Shown: positions 12,137 through 22,834 of the stretch, piece after piece | Position numbering within the stretch: position 1 is the stretch's first letter | Layout of the letters: every line of letters starts with the position of its first letter | NCBI GenBank assembly: GCA_022495995.1 | Contig: JAFEMH010002511.1 | Span: 124,001-188,000, forward strand | Origin: Adenophora triphylla var. japonica | Lineage: Eukaryota; Streptophyta; Magnoliopsida; Asterales; Campanulaceae | Length of the DNA: 64,000 bases | Direction of reading: 5' to 3' | Translations under genes and position numbers: made by a program | Notes under the pieces: model-generated | Databases searched by the model: none | What the model was told of the DNA's origin: nothing | What the model saw: the letters and a program-made list of their open reading frames with translations, nothing else

Positions 12137-12413
12137 TCAGCAAAACAAGAAGACCACAATCGTCGTAGATGCCGAAACATTAGGGAGTAGAAGAATGTTT
12201 TCCATGTAATTTATGCTTGAGTTGTTGGATTTACTTTCTATTTCATTTGAATTTCATTTGAGTATGACTTGGATGTAATTTTGATGTTTTTATACGGTTT
12301 GTGTTGTTTCACTTATAGTTTGTGTTATAAATTGTGTTTGTTTTAAGTTTCAGTTTCAGTTTCTATTTTTTTTTTACAGAATATGTTCTGTTTTCAGTTT
12401 CTGTAATTTTAAT

Positions 12414-12530
12414 AGTTTGCTGCTGCTAGGAAACTGATTTCCAGTGAACTCGCTACACCATGTAGCGAGTTTGGTGAGCTACATGGTGTAGAGAGTTCAC
12501 TGGAAATCAGTTCCTCAGTAGCAGCAAACT
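12414..12530. repeat. Foldback of about 55-bp arms between convergent MULE genes
   Basis: AGTTTGCTGCTGCTAGG..AACTGATTTCCAGTG is followed by the MULE palindrome and then the inverted copy ending CAGTAGCAGCAAACT. The arms pair nearly perfectly, with one small bulge. It lies between the 3' ends of the transposase (+) and PMD (-) genes, so it may act as a shared terminator or give rise to hairpin RNA. That role is inference. Confidence 0.85.
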
Positions 12531-12811
12531 GTTGTAATCCCACCCACGCATCTCATCTTGTTGTGGACACGACATATGCTGCTGCTCCTCATTGGTGATA
12601 TGCATATGTTAAAGGTTTTGCACCTGTTTTTATAGCAAAAAAATAAGAATGAGACATAAGTTAATAAATTGAAGTTTTTTTTTTAAAAAAAGGAGAAAAA
12701 TAATGAAAAATGTAAATACTTACCATGCCCTCTAGGAAAGGGCAACCGACCGATATCCAGTGTCCTCTATATGAAGGGGGATCTACACAAACATGCATGT
12801 TTGCTCTGAAA

Positions 12812-14222
12812 TCATATCATATATGGATCAGTGTAATGTATAACGTGAAAGCCTGGAACCCCCACAGCCAGTAAGTTCCGCCGATGTCCCCAAAGTGCAA
12901 TGTATTGTTGATAGCGTTCACTCCAAATCACACGATTGTTTCCACGCCGATCAACAATGTGCAAGTCCCTCCGAGTGTCGCAAGGTTCTAGGACCCCCTG
13001 CAGCATGCCCAACTGCCTCAGAACACTATCCGAAAAATGCCACTCTATCCTCTCAAAGCATATAAGAGGGACCCTCGCCATCCAAACGGCCCGTCCCTGA
13101 TAGCAGTAGGCCGGAGCTTGTCGATTTCTATAAGGCTGCCACACAACCTGATCATCTGTTAGCTTGGCCATCTGATCACGATAGCCTCGCAGCTTATGGG
13201 CAGTAAGCTCCTTGATATATAATGATGATCTGGTCCACCTGAAATTTCATAAAAAGAATAATTATAAAAAACAGTTAAAAAAAACTATAACGATGAGAAA
13301 ATAACGTATGATATACGTATACCTACATCCCATTGACATGTGCTATTGTGCCGGATCAGTATTTCGCCTTCAAATTACAGGTTGCACACGTAGCAACCGC
13401 TCCCAAGCCCAAATCTATATCAATAAAATCTATATCAAATACTATAAATAATGCCAATAATTTGAAATCAAACTTAAACCAAACAACATAATGTATATTA
13501 AAATGAGATAACCATACATGTAAAATGTTGAGGAATCCACCGCACTAGCTCGTCTGAGGGTTAGTCGCTCTAAACAACTCTTGATATAGAAAAGCCATCG
13601 AATCACTATCCCAACTGTACATCCAGACCCTCGAAATCTCTCGAAGCAGTGGCAGATAATACAACTTAACCTTGTTGTTTATACGATCAGGCATCACCGT
13701 ATAACCCAAGGCTAGCATGATATATGCCCGTGTATACATATCAGCAATATCTTCAGGAGTATCATCAACGAGGTTATGGAAATGTGGAAACTGACTCGTA
13801 ATCCACCTAATCTTGAGACTACTCTCATTCATATCTCCAGGAGATGGGACAACCACTAAAATGTCGTGACGTACTACCCGCCAATATAGAAGTGGTGGGA
13901 TGTCAGCATCAGTAACAACATACCCATCAATCGGCAATCCAGAAATCATGCTGATATCCTCTATGGTAATAGTCATATCACCAACCGGGAGGTGGAATGA
14001 ATTGGTATCCAGACGCAATCTCTCAATCAATTCCTCCGGCAACCCATAATCGTCCTGAATTCTCCTTATATAATGAACCCCACTAAAGTCACTCTCGACT
14101 AATTTCGACATTATCCTTGGAGCTAGTATATCCGGTAATGTGGCACCACGAACGAAATGAAAGCGGACTGGCAACCTGCTGTCCGACCCAAATAAAACGA
14201 GCTCTGTAGCCCTCTTATGCAG
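12812..14222 (-). CDS. Plant mobile domain (PMD, MAIN/MAIL-like) protein carried by the MULE
   Basis: Two clear minus-strand blocks. The upstream block (about 14222 to 13545) contains ATELVLFGSDSRLPVRFHFV, then YGLPEELIERLRLDT, VGDMTITIEDISMISGLPI and WRVVRHDIL. That order is the N-terminal half of the PMD/'aminotransferase-like' family. The downstream block (about 13238 to 12812) begins after a TTTCAG acceptor with WTRSSLYIKELTAHKLRGYR. It continues with VVWQPYRNRQ, VPLICFERIEWHFSDSVLRQ and the family phrase 'VLRQ.G..Q'. The intervening 300 bp looks intronic or decayed. No ATG starts the upstream block, so a first exon may be missing. PMD proteins are known both as host genes (MAIN, MAIL1) and as passengers in MULEs and gypsy elements. 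Its position between the transposase and the right terminal repeat makes it a MULE passenger. Confidence 0.7.
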
Positions 14223-15290
14223 TCAAAACAGAGTTATCGATAGGTATAGTATCAATGAAGCTATCTATCTATTTCAACAAAAGAAACCTCATTTAAATAT
14301 CAAATAAATACATATATAAATATAGAAACTTTGAAATATCAATAACAAATACTTCTACTTTTTCAAAATTGAGTTCAAAACCACAAAATTTCAAATATAC
14401 CACAATGGAGTTCAAATATATCAACTATTGAGTTCAAATATACCAAATATTGAGTTCACATATACCAACAATTGGGTTCAATAACAACACTAATATTCAA
14501 GAAAATTCTAATAATTTCAATATATTCAAACCAAAATCAAATCATATAAACAAATCAAAGCAAAAACCTAATTTTAAACTTAAAATAGATTAGAAATTTA
14601 GTTCAAAACCCCGAAATTTCAACATTTACAACTACCCTAATTTTGAGACTAATTCAACAAGTATTCAAATCAAAGCAAAATCATCAAATCATATTCCATA
14701 TTTCAACAAGTACCAAAATCAAAGCATATACTCAAATTAAATCATATGCCCTATTTCAACAATTACCAAAATCAAAGCATATACTCAAATCAAATTAAGA
14801 ATATACCCTATTTCAACAAATAACCAAATTAAAGCAAAATCATCAACAATGAAGAAGGATAAACTTGAATGTAAACTTATAATGACGAAATTAGACGGTG
14901 AAAATCTTGGATTTGATGATGGCAATGACAAACTTTTTCTTTTTCTCCCTTCTCCCTAACTTAGACTTAGGTTTTTTTTTGTTTCTTTCTTTAGAGTCTG
15001 TAAACGCCGCTGCTGAATAGGCCTGATTTTTTAAAACTCGTTATACCATTTAAAATGTATGAGTGAAATTGCTAAATGATGTAGCGATTTATATTAATTT
15101 TAATTACCAATTAAACGTCAATGAAATTAACATTAATTTAACTAAACTCGCTACATGATGTAGCGAGTTTCAACGGTTAAATGTTGAAATTGTTATACCA
15201 CGCAGCGAGTTTCAAAAATTTGATCATTTTGAAAAATTGTTTCAAAGGTGAGTTATTTTGAGAATTATTATTTTAAAATGAAATTATTTC
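14223..15290. repeat. AT-rich MULE interior and right terminal inverted repeat
   Basis: 14223-14995 is AT-rich, with loose repeats of 'ttcaaatataccaa' and 'aaccaaatcaaagca' types and no coding sign. From about 15030 to 15290 come palindrome half-sites (CTCGCTACATGATGTAGCG at about 15147) and the inverse of the left MULE end, finishing at GAAATTATTTC (15290). Confidence 0.65.
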
Positions 15291-15576
15291 AATTTTTTTT
15301 TTTTATAAAAAATGGATTGTTGTTATGAGCGGTCAAGTGAATACATAGCATAAAAATTAAAGTATTATCAAGTTTATATTACGTGATAATAACATTTGTT
15401 ATGAAAAGTCAAAAAAAAATAAAAATTAATCTTTATAATTGAATGGAGGGAGTATGTCACTCATAATAAATGTTGTGTTATTTTATTTTTTCATTTTAAA
15501 ATAAATGTCATATTTTTATTTAACAAATAACAAGTCATAATGCATTTTTACCGTTGTATAACCATTGTACAAAACA
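15291..15576. other. Spacer between two MULEs with Stowaway-like remnant
   Basis: Holds the T-run of the possible MULE target duplication, and GGAGGGAGTA near 15447, the end signature of a Stowaway-like MITE without a convincing partner. The target duplication GTACAAAACA of the next element is at 15567-15576. Confidence 0.4.
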
Positions 15577-16698
15577 GAATTTTTTCTTAAATAATCCTTT
15601 TTTACTTTTTTATTTACCAAAATGACTCACTGTTCAAACTATTGCCCAAAATGTCCATTTTTTTAAAAATCGCTACACCGTGTAGCGAGTTTGACTTGGG
15701 TCTGGTCAAAACTCGCTACACCGTGTAGCGAGTTTAGGGTAATTAAATTTAGCCGTTTGGAAATTAATTAGGGCATTTAATTAACCTAAACTCGCTACAC
15801 CGTGTAGCGAGTATGGCCAAACCTAATTAAACTCGCTACACGGTGTAGCGAGTTTGATTTGGGTCCGAATTCCCTTATTTTATTTAATTCTTCTCTTCTC
15901 TTCCTTCTTTCTTTCTTTCTTTCTATATATATATATATATAACTATATATTATTTATATATATATATATAAAATAATAAATAAGAAAGAGGAAGTCCCTT
16001 TAAAAGTCTTCTCACTAAGAGAGGTCCCAAAGGAACTTGAAAAACAATGAAGATGAATCATCTATTTATAGTAGAAGAAAGATTTGAAAAATGTAGGATA
16101 CATCTATATGGGAAACACAAAAAACATTTGAATTTAGAGATGGTGGGAAAAACAAAATTTCATTTGCCTCCAAAAATTTCATTTTTCAAATATTCACGTG
16201 GATCATTATCCAAGCAACATCTTCACCATTAAATGCATCACATCCAATGGTCCAAATTCATCCCATAAAAACAAAAACACACTTTCATTTGATTGGCCCT
16301 TTAATATTCACATGGATTATCAATAAATCAATCTATACCATTAATCTCACTCAAATCAATGGTCCTAATATTATATACTATTAAAAGAAATATATATATA
16401 TAAAATAAGAAAAAAGGGTCAAACTCGCTACACCGTGTAGCGAGTTTGATTAGGATTGACCAAACTCGCTACACGGTGTAGCGAGTTTGGGTTAATTAAA
16501 TGCCCTAATTAATTTCCAAGCGGTCAATATTAATTACCCTAAACTCGCTACACGGTGTAGCGAGTTTTGACAAACCCTAGTCAAACTCGCTACACGGTGT
16601 AGCGAGTTTCAAAAAAGTGGACATTCTGGACAATAGTTTGAACAGTGAGTCATTTTGGTAAATAAAAAAGTAAAAAAGGATTATTTGAGAAAAAATTC
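15577..16698. mobile_element. Non-autonomous MULE (1122 bp) with about 280-bp terminal inverted repeats
   Basis: Ends GAATTTTTTC..GAAAAAATTC, flanked by a perfect 10-bp duplication GTACAAAACA (15567-15576 and 16699-16708). Each arm carries four copies of a 21-bp near-palindrome (half-site CTCGCTACAC). Left copies are near 15670, 15712, 15791 and 15832. Right copies are at 16424, 16465, 16544 and 16586. The arms also share the phrase CAAAATGACTCACTG. The 550-bp core has a CTTT run, a (TA)n tract and a 61-codon open frame at 16047 without recognisable homology; it may be captured sequence. Motif and terminal phrases match the large MULE at 1093-15290, so that family's transposase probably moved it. 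Confidence 0.92.
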
Positions 16699-16708
16699 GT
16701 ACAAAACA

Positions 16709-16944
16709 AGTAAATAACATTTCTTTATGAAATAGTGACAATTTAACTAGAAAATTTATTATCAAACAGATGAGTTAACAAACTTCAAACAGCTTTTATG
16801 ACTGCTGGCTACTAATCACAACTTAGGTCATGATGCCTTTTTAGCTTACAGTCACCTGAGACTAAATTGATAAAAAAAAAATGGACATCATCTCAACTAT
16901 TATTGTCAAATAAAATCCCCACGACCAAAACTACGATTAATATT
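16709..16944. other. Short spacer before truncated copia element
   Basis: AT-rich and without genes. ATATT at 16940-16944 would be the left target duplication of the copia element; its right partner is absent. Confidence 0.4.
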
Positions 16945-17491
16945 TGTTGGGATAGAGGACCAATAGGGTTAGACTTCGGAGCAAAAGGGGAAAATTCGTC
17001 TGGAGTTTCTGTTGGATTGGGCGACCGCCCAGGCTGAGGAGGGCGACCGCCCATGATGGCAGTAGGTACGTCGGAATTGGGCAATTGCTGTGGGCGGCCG
17101 CACAGTAGGATATGGGCGACCGCGCATGAGTACAGAAGGTTTGGCTCGAGGGAATTTGGCTATGGGCGACCGCCCATGTGTCGGGGCAGTATTTTTCTGG
17201 GCTTATTTTTAGGCGAATTTTAAGGAACACTTGTCCATCTAGGGTTTGGTTTGTCCCCCCTATATATATTTGAGTTGTATTCCGCCCCTAAAATTCATTG
17301 TAACACAAATTCTACATACATAGTGCAAGATCCTGGCTTGGTAGTGCCCCCAGACGTAGCCAATCAAATTGGTGAACTGGGTTAACAATTTCTTGTGTTC
17401 TTTTCTGTTTCTTTGATTTCTTGTGCTTGATTTGTGTGCAATTATTATTCTTGTAGGTTTGCTTGGGCTGTGGAGGGCTATATTCACAACA
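16945..17491 (+). repeat. 5' LTR of truncated copia element (547 bp)
   Basis: TG..CA termini. Carries about five GGGCGACCGCCC-type palindromes between 17020 and 17175, then TATATATATTTGAG (17262-17275) as a probable TATA region, and a transcribed R/U5 ending TTCACAACA. Confidence 0.85.
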
Positions 17492-17493
17492 AC

Positions 17494-17505
17494 TGGTATC
17501 AGAGC
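17494..17505 (+). other. Primer-binding site of copia element
   Basis: TGGTATCAGAGC, complementary to the 3' end of plant initiator-Met tRNA, starts 2 bp after the LTR end. This fixes the element orientation. Confidence 0.95.
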
Positions 17506-17547
17506 TTTTGGTTTCAAGATCAAGGGAGTTGTTCCAAGCAATCAAGA

Positions 17548-19942
17548 ATGGGCAAGGACAAACAGGCGGTTGAGAAATTCGATGGGTCTGACTACGGATA
17601 TTGGAGGATGCAGATTGAGGATCTTTTGTACAACAAAGACCTCTATAAGCCTCTGAAGGGTGTCAAACCGGAAGATGAAGATTAGGAAGAATGGGAACTC
17701 ATGGATCGGAAAGCCCTAGGGGTGGTTAGATCTACTTTGTCAAAGTGGATTGCGAAGACTACCAGGAAGGCGACAACCACCAAGGAGCTATTGAATTATC
17801 TTACTGAGAGATTTGAAACTCCGTCTGCTGCAAATAAGGTTGATTTGATACGTAAGATGGGTAGTCTCAAGATGCAAGAGGGAGGATCCTTGGCTAAGCA
17901 CATCGATGAGTTTATGGATGTCATAGATTCATTGACAGCGGTGGAGATCAAGTTCGATGATGAGGTTCATGCGTGTTTGTTGCTAGCTTCTTTGCCGGCA
18001 AGTTGGAGCGGAATGGTGACAGCAATCAACGCTTCAGCAGGTAAGAAGAAATTGAAGTATGATGATGTTAAGGACTTTCTTTTGGCCGAGGAAAATCGCA
18101 TGAAGAAGTTGGGGACATCGAGTGCTTCAAGATCGGCTTTGGCTACTACTAGCAAGGGGAAGCCGGATACTAGCAAACAAGGGAGAACCGAATCTAGGGA
18201 GAACACGGTGAGTGGTAAGGGCAAAGCTGATGAGACCAAGGACAAACCGAAGGTTGCGAAGGGATCTGTTCAGTGCTATCATTGTAAGGAGTTGGGACAC
18301 TTCAAGAGGGATTGTCCAAATCGTAAGGGCAATCAGGTGAATGTGGCAGTCGAAGGTGATGATGTATTGGTTCTGAGTGTTAGTAGTACACTAGAATCAT
18401 GGGTGCTGGATTCGGGGGCATCATTCCACTCTTGCGGGCACAAGGAAGAGATGGAAAACTACACTTCTGGTGATTTCGGGAAGGTCTATCTGGCGGATGG
18501 CGAGCCTTTGGAAATCAAGGGGAAGGGAGATGTCAGAATAGGAGCATCGACGGGAAGGTCTTACATCCGAACGGGGTCGACACATTCCGGTTTGAAAAAG
18601 AACCTACTTTCAGTTGGGCAGTTGGACGAAGAAGGTTACAAGGTGACATTCGGCTGCAGAAACTGGGTTATTACCAAGGAGGATTGTGAGATCGCTCGGG
18701 GTAATAAGGAGGGGACTTTGTATTTGGCAAATAACACCAAGGACAGTATCGCGGTGGCAGCAGCCAAGGGTGATACGGATTTGTGGCACTGTCGATTGGG
18801 TCACATGAGTGAGACAGGGATGAAGGTGCTTTGTTCAAAGGGACTACTACCGGGTTCGAAGACAGTCAACGTGGGGATCTACGAGGATTGTATGTTTGGC
18901 AAACAAGGGAGAAATAATTTCTCGAGGACAGGTAGGGGTTTGAGGGAAGCAAAGTTGGAATTGGTTCACACGGATTTGTGGGGGCCATCTCCGGTTACAT
19001 CTCTGGGTGGTGCGTCATATTACATGACCTTCATTGATGATTCTACAAGGAAGGTTTGGGTCTATTTCTTGAAGGGGAAAGATGAGGCTTTCGAGGTGTT
19101 CAAGAAGTGGAGGGCCTTGGTGGAGAATCAGATGGGACTTAAGCTTAAGTGCTTAAGATCAGACAATGGTGGGGAGTATGAGCTTGGTGAGTTTAGGGAA
19201 TATTGTGTTGCGAATGGGATTCGTATGGAGAAGACTCCAAAGCGGACACCACAACTCAACGGGGTAGCAGAGAGGATGAACAGAACATTGAATGAGCGGG
19301 CTAGAAGTATGAGATTGAAGTGTGAACTTCCGAAGACGTTCTGGGCATATGCAGTTGACACGGCAGCTTTCTTGATCAATCGGAGACCATCGGTACCATT
19401 GGGGAATGGAATTCCAGAGGAAGCGTGGAGTGGCAAGCAGGTAAATCTGTCCTTTCTTCGCATATTTGGCTGCGTTTCTTATGTTCATGTTGATTCTGCT
19501 GAGAGAACTAAATTAGATGCTAAATATGTTAAGTGTACATTTATTGGGTATGGCGGGGATGACTTCGGGTACAAGTTTTGGGATGACCAAAATCATAGAG
19601 TTATTCGTAGTCGAGATGTGGTATTCAATGAACAGGTTTTGTACAAGGACAGAAAGGGGGCATCTGATGACACTAGTTCGGAACCGGAAATTGTAGAGGT
19701 GGATATTCCTAACTCGGGTGGGAGCAGAACGGTTCATGATGATCATGGTCAGGAGGTCACTGAAGATGAACCACGTACTCCGGAACCGAATATTCCGCTG
19801 CGTAGATCCAGCAGGTTGCGTGGATCGCCTGACAGGTATACTCCATCCAATTATTATTTGCCGTTGACAGATAATGGGGAACCGGAATGTTATGCGAAAG
19901 CTGTTCGTAGTGCACTTTGTAACAAGTGGAAAGCTGCGATGG
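17548..19942 (+). pseudogene. copia gag-pol, one nonsense codon, truncated before reverse transcriptase
   Basis: Starts at ATG 17548 (MGKDKQAVEKFDGSDYGYW, the typical copia gag start). An in-frame TAG at 17683-17685 interrupts it, and the same frame then stays open to 19942. Domains: gag UBN2 region (about 17700-18130); intact zinc knuckle CYHCKELGHFKRDC near 18276-18317; protease LDSGASFHSC near 18408; GAG-pre-integrase LWHCRLGHMSETG near 18781; integrase with HTDLWGP, RSDNGGEYE and NGVAERMNRT supplying the DDE residues (about 18967, 19159, 19258). It then has a basic/acidic linker (RRSSRLRGSPDRY) and ends at the first reverse transcriptase residues. Apart from the stop and the truncation the coding is well preserved. 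Confidence 0.92.
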
Positions 19943-20599
19943 TGTGAATGTGGTGCCCAAATTTTTGTGTTGGATTCACGCGAGTTTGAAGACATCCGAG
20001 TTATTTGAAAAACGGAGTCGCCACGCCATTTTGATTACCTCAAAACTTTGAAAAAAAGGTTGTTTTATGGGTTCGGAGGTTAAGTTACCCCTTGGGAAGA
20101 ACGTTTGGCGTTCACCCAAAGTGCCTTGCCGGAGCAAGTCTCCCGAGATTTCATTAATCGTGCTTGCTTGCGTGCTTTCTTGTGTGCATGTGTTTGAAAG
20201 TAAGGGGGGAATGTCCCAAGTTGTCTTCCGGACGTACAAACCATTTGTTGGTTGTCGCTCGGGATTCCTTGGAATTTTATGTATTCGGGATTATGATCCC
20301 GTCCTCATCTTATGACTTGTGATCATCGCATTTTAAACCTCGGGACCCTCGGGACTTGCGTGATCGAGAGAATGACTCTCTTTTGGTCAAAGATGAGGTT
20401 CTTTAGAAAATGAGGGTCCTTAGCCCATCAATCCTACGCTTTAAGACGGTCGAGCTCGTATAGAGGCTTCATACTCTTTCTTAAGCGATAATCGGAGATA
20501 TAGGGTTCAAGGTGTCCCTTTCTAAAGAAATCGTGAACCTTTAATGGAAGGAACGATGTAAAGATAGGATCTTTTTACACCGGTCCGTTCCAAGGTTGG

Positions 20600-20960
20600 G
20601 GGAAAGGGTAAATGCATGATGAAAAATGACACTTTAATGAAAAGATGACATTTTTATGTTTGCAAATGATGCTTTTTGATTTAAAGAAAGGATCTTTATT
20701 GCAAATGATGCATAAAGATAGGATTTTTATGCAAATGATGCATTGAAAAAGGGGTTTTGATGCAAAGGATGCATTTTTATTGAAAAAAAATTTGATCTTT
20801 ATATGCAAATGATGCATAAAGATAACATTTTTATTGGAAAATAGGGGTTTTAGGTGCAAAGGATGCACCTTTATGAAAAAGACTACATTTTTATGACAAA
20901 TGAGGTCTTAATGCATGCAAAGGGGAAGGGGGTGATAAAGATGTGATCTTTATGAATAAA
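20600..20960. repeat. Degenerate tandem repeats (ATGATGCATAAAGAT type)
   Basis: Repeated phrases TGCAAATGATGCATAAAGAT and GGATTTTTATG recur with variable spacing of roughly 30 bp. Diverged, non-coding. Confidence 0.6.
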
Positions 20961-21238
20961 TGCCAAGTCCCAAGCAAGATATATGAATGCAATGAGCAAG
21001 TATATCAATTAAAATGCAAGGTTAGGGCGTGCGAGGTTACCAATCGTTTCCTTTGCTTCTTCGGACGGAGCTAGGAGGAGAGGTTCGTCTTGGGTCTTCA
21101 AGGAGGAGGGAGATGGCTTCTTGAGCTTCTTCTTCGCCTTCTTGAGCCTTCAAGGGTGTTCTTCACGTCTGATTGTGTTTGTGAGTGTATTGTATCTCTA
21201 TTGTGTGTCTTGTTTTTGAAATGGGTAGAGGAGGCCTC

Positions 21239-21246
21239 TATTTATA
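21239..21246 (-). promoter_or_regulatory. TATA box on the minus strand of the LTR
   Basis: Minus strand reads CCTATAAATAGAGGCC, a near-consensus plant TATA box. It is followed within 30-60 bp by a C/A-rich leader typical of a transcription start. It is consistent with U3-R of a minus-strand LTR. Confidence 0.55.
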
Positions 21247-21659
21247 GGTAATCTGGATAAGGCTAATGAAGCCGTGCGGCTGCAGGTCCTTTGCAAATGA
21301 GGCCGTGCGGTCTTATCCTGAATGACTCAGCATTCTAGAACCATGCAAGGTGGCATTATTCTAGAAGGCTCTTCCTAATTAAGAAAACGTGTTTCTTAAT
21401 TAGGAAGGATTCCCTTCAGCCCTAATTTAATTAAAAACAGTTCCGAATGCTCCGGAGCGCTGGGAAGGTACTGGGAATTACCGGAAAACTTACCGAAAAT
21501 GTCGGGAAAATTAACCGAAGGCATGAGCCGATTTGGGTACTTACGAAGCCCTCGGCAACGTCACTTGCAAGGCGAGTGGGGTTGTCGATAGAAAAGGATC
21601 CGATCTCGGCGAATGCCGAGACGGATTGAGTGACCTAGGTGGTCGAGTGGTGAACCTTT

Positions 21660-22135
21660 TGGAAGGCTACCTACGTATCCGGAGGAATCAAGCCGAGATC
21701 GTAGTTCGGAAAAGATCCGCATTTGGGGAATGGGGTGTCATATGTGACAAATTGGTGAACCTAAAGTAGGCTACTTACGTATCCCGGAGGAATCAAGCCA
21801 GATCGTAGTTCGGAAAAGATCCGCTGAGGAATAGAGAAGAGAAAACTGGTCTCTTGATGGGGAAATAGCAGAGAAAATGACCTAGGAGGTCAATCAATTG
21901 ATCCTACTGGGGATATGCTAGAAGTGACCAATGTGGTCGGATGTCTGAACCTCTATGAGGGGCTGCTTTATCACTGAGGAGTGACGAAGGAATAGGGTGA
22001 CCAAAGTGGTCGGATGGCTGGACCTTTTATAAAAGGCTACCTACGTATCCCGGAGGAATCAAGCCTTGATCGTAGTTCAAGCATCACTAGATAGTTAGGA
22101 ACGATGTCTAGGATCCTTGAGATTTTGACAATTCG
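21660..22135. repeat. Imperfect repeats of a roughly 60-bp unit in the LTR
   Basis: CTACGTATCC(C)GGAGGAATC followed by GATCGTAGTTC recurs at about 21670, 21774 and 22032, each beside phrases like 'ggtggtcg' and 'gaaccttt'. An older duplication layer than the 50-bp array that follows. Confidence 0.65.
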
Positions 22136-22250
22136 GAGGCTGTCACCTGATTGACAATTACTGGAGGCTGTCACCTGAAGAAGCTAGAGCTTATGGCGCT
22201 ATCTCTTTATGACGGAGATAGAGGTAACTTGAGTTGGGAAACTTGAGCGT

Positions 22251-22834
22251 ACGTCACTATTCGCGGATAGAGGTAGCACAAGTTGAAATGACTTGGGCAT
22301 ACGTCACTATTCGCGGATAGAGGTAGCACAAGTTGGAATGACTTGGGCATACGTCACTATTCGCGGATAGAGGTAGCACAAGTTGGAATGACTTGGGCAT
22401 ACGTCACTATTCGCGGATAGAGGTAGCACAAGTTGGAATGACTTGGGCATACGTCACTATTCGCGGATAGAGGTAGCACAAGTTGGAATGACTTGGGCAT
22501 ACGTCACTATTCGCGGATAGAGGTAGCACAAGTTGGAATGACTTGGGCATACGTCACTATTCGCGGATAGAGGTAGCACAAGTTGGAATGACTTGGGCAT
22601 ACGTCACTATTCGCGGATAGAGGTAGCACAAGTTGGAATGACTTGGGCATACGTCACTATTCGCGGATAGAGGTAGCACAAGTTGGAATGACTTGGGCAT
22701 ACGTCACTATTCGCGGATAGATGTAGCACAAGTTGGAATGACTTGGGCATACGTCACTATTCGCGGATAGAGGTAGCACAAGTTGGAATGACTTGGGCAT
22801 ACGTCACTATTTGCGGATAGAGGTAGCACAAGTT
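22251..22834. repeat. Minisatellite: 12 copies of a 50-bp unit
   Basis: Unit begins ACGTCACTATTCGCGGATAG and continues with AGGTAGCACAAGTTGGAATG and ACTTGGGCAT. The start repeats exactly every 50 bp from 22251 to 22801. Copies are almost identical (one GAAATG variant in copy 1, one ATGTAGC in copy 10, one TTGCGG in copy 12), so amplification is recent. No spacers, hence not a CRISPR. It probably lies in the U3 of the minus-strand LTR. Confidence 0.97.

Larger units (their letters stand above)
1093..15290 (+). mobile_element. Large Mutator-like element (MULE) with two nested LTR insertions and a plant mobile domain gene
   Basis: The left end (from about 1093, GAAATGATTTCATTTTA) and the reverse complement of the right end (to about 15290, GAAATAATTTCATTTTA) match over roughly 200 bp with scattered differences. 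Both contain phrases like CAAAATAACTCAC and a palindromic CTCGCTACA..TGTAGCGAG motif. The flanks are ATTTTTTTAT (1083-1092) and an A-T(12)-AT run at 15292-15306, consistent with a 10-bp target duplication whose T-run later expanded. Contents: split left terminal repeat, copia element 1320-7605, transposase pseudogene 7944-12136 split by solo LTR 9309-10939, foldback 12414-12530, and a minus-strand PMD gene 12812-14222. Without the insertions the element would be about 6.3 kb. The family is certain from the transposase; the exact ends are less so. Confidence 0.75.
16945..19942 (+). mobile_element. Truncated Ty1/copia element (5' LTR to integrase)
   Basis: The 5' LTR is 16945-17491 (TGTTGGGATAG..TTCACAACA), then a standard Met-tRNA primer-binding site, then gag-protease-integrase coding to 19942. 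The reading stops at the junction KWKAAM, just where reverse transcriptase should begin. Reverse transcriptase, RNase H, polypurine tract and 3' LTR are missing from the window. The break coincides exactly with the TGTGAATG end of the next element, so insertion plus deletion, or a rearrangement, removed the rest. Confidence 0.9.

Noticed and set aside
14172..14174. Start of the PMD protein at 14174
   Set aside because: That codon is TTG, and the family-like sequence continues upstream to 14222; no true ATG start is visible.
16047..16232. 61-codon frame inside the non-autonomous MULE as a captured gene
   Set aside because: No recognisable family; mentioned only as possible capture in the element entry.
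22251..22834. Regular direct repeats resembling a CRISPR array
   Set aside because: The 50-bp units are contiguous with no variable spacers, and the DNA is plant nuclear; it is a minisatellite.
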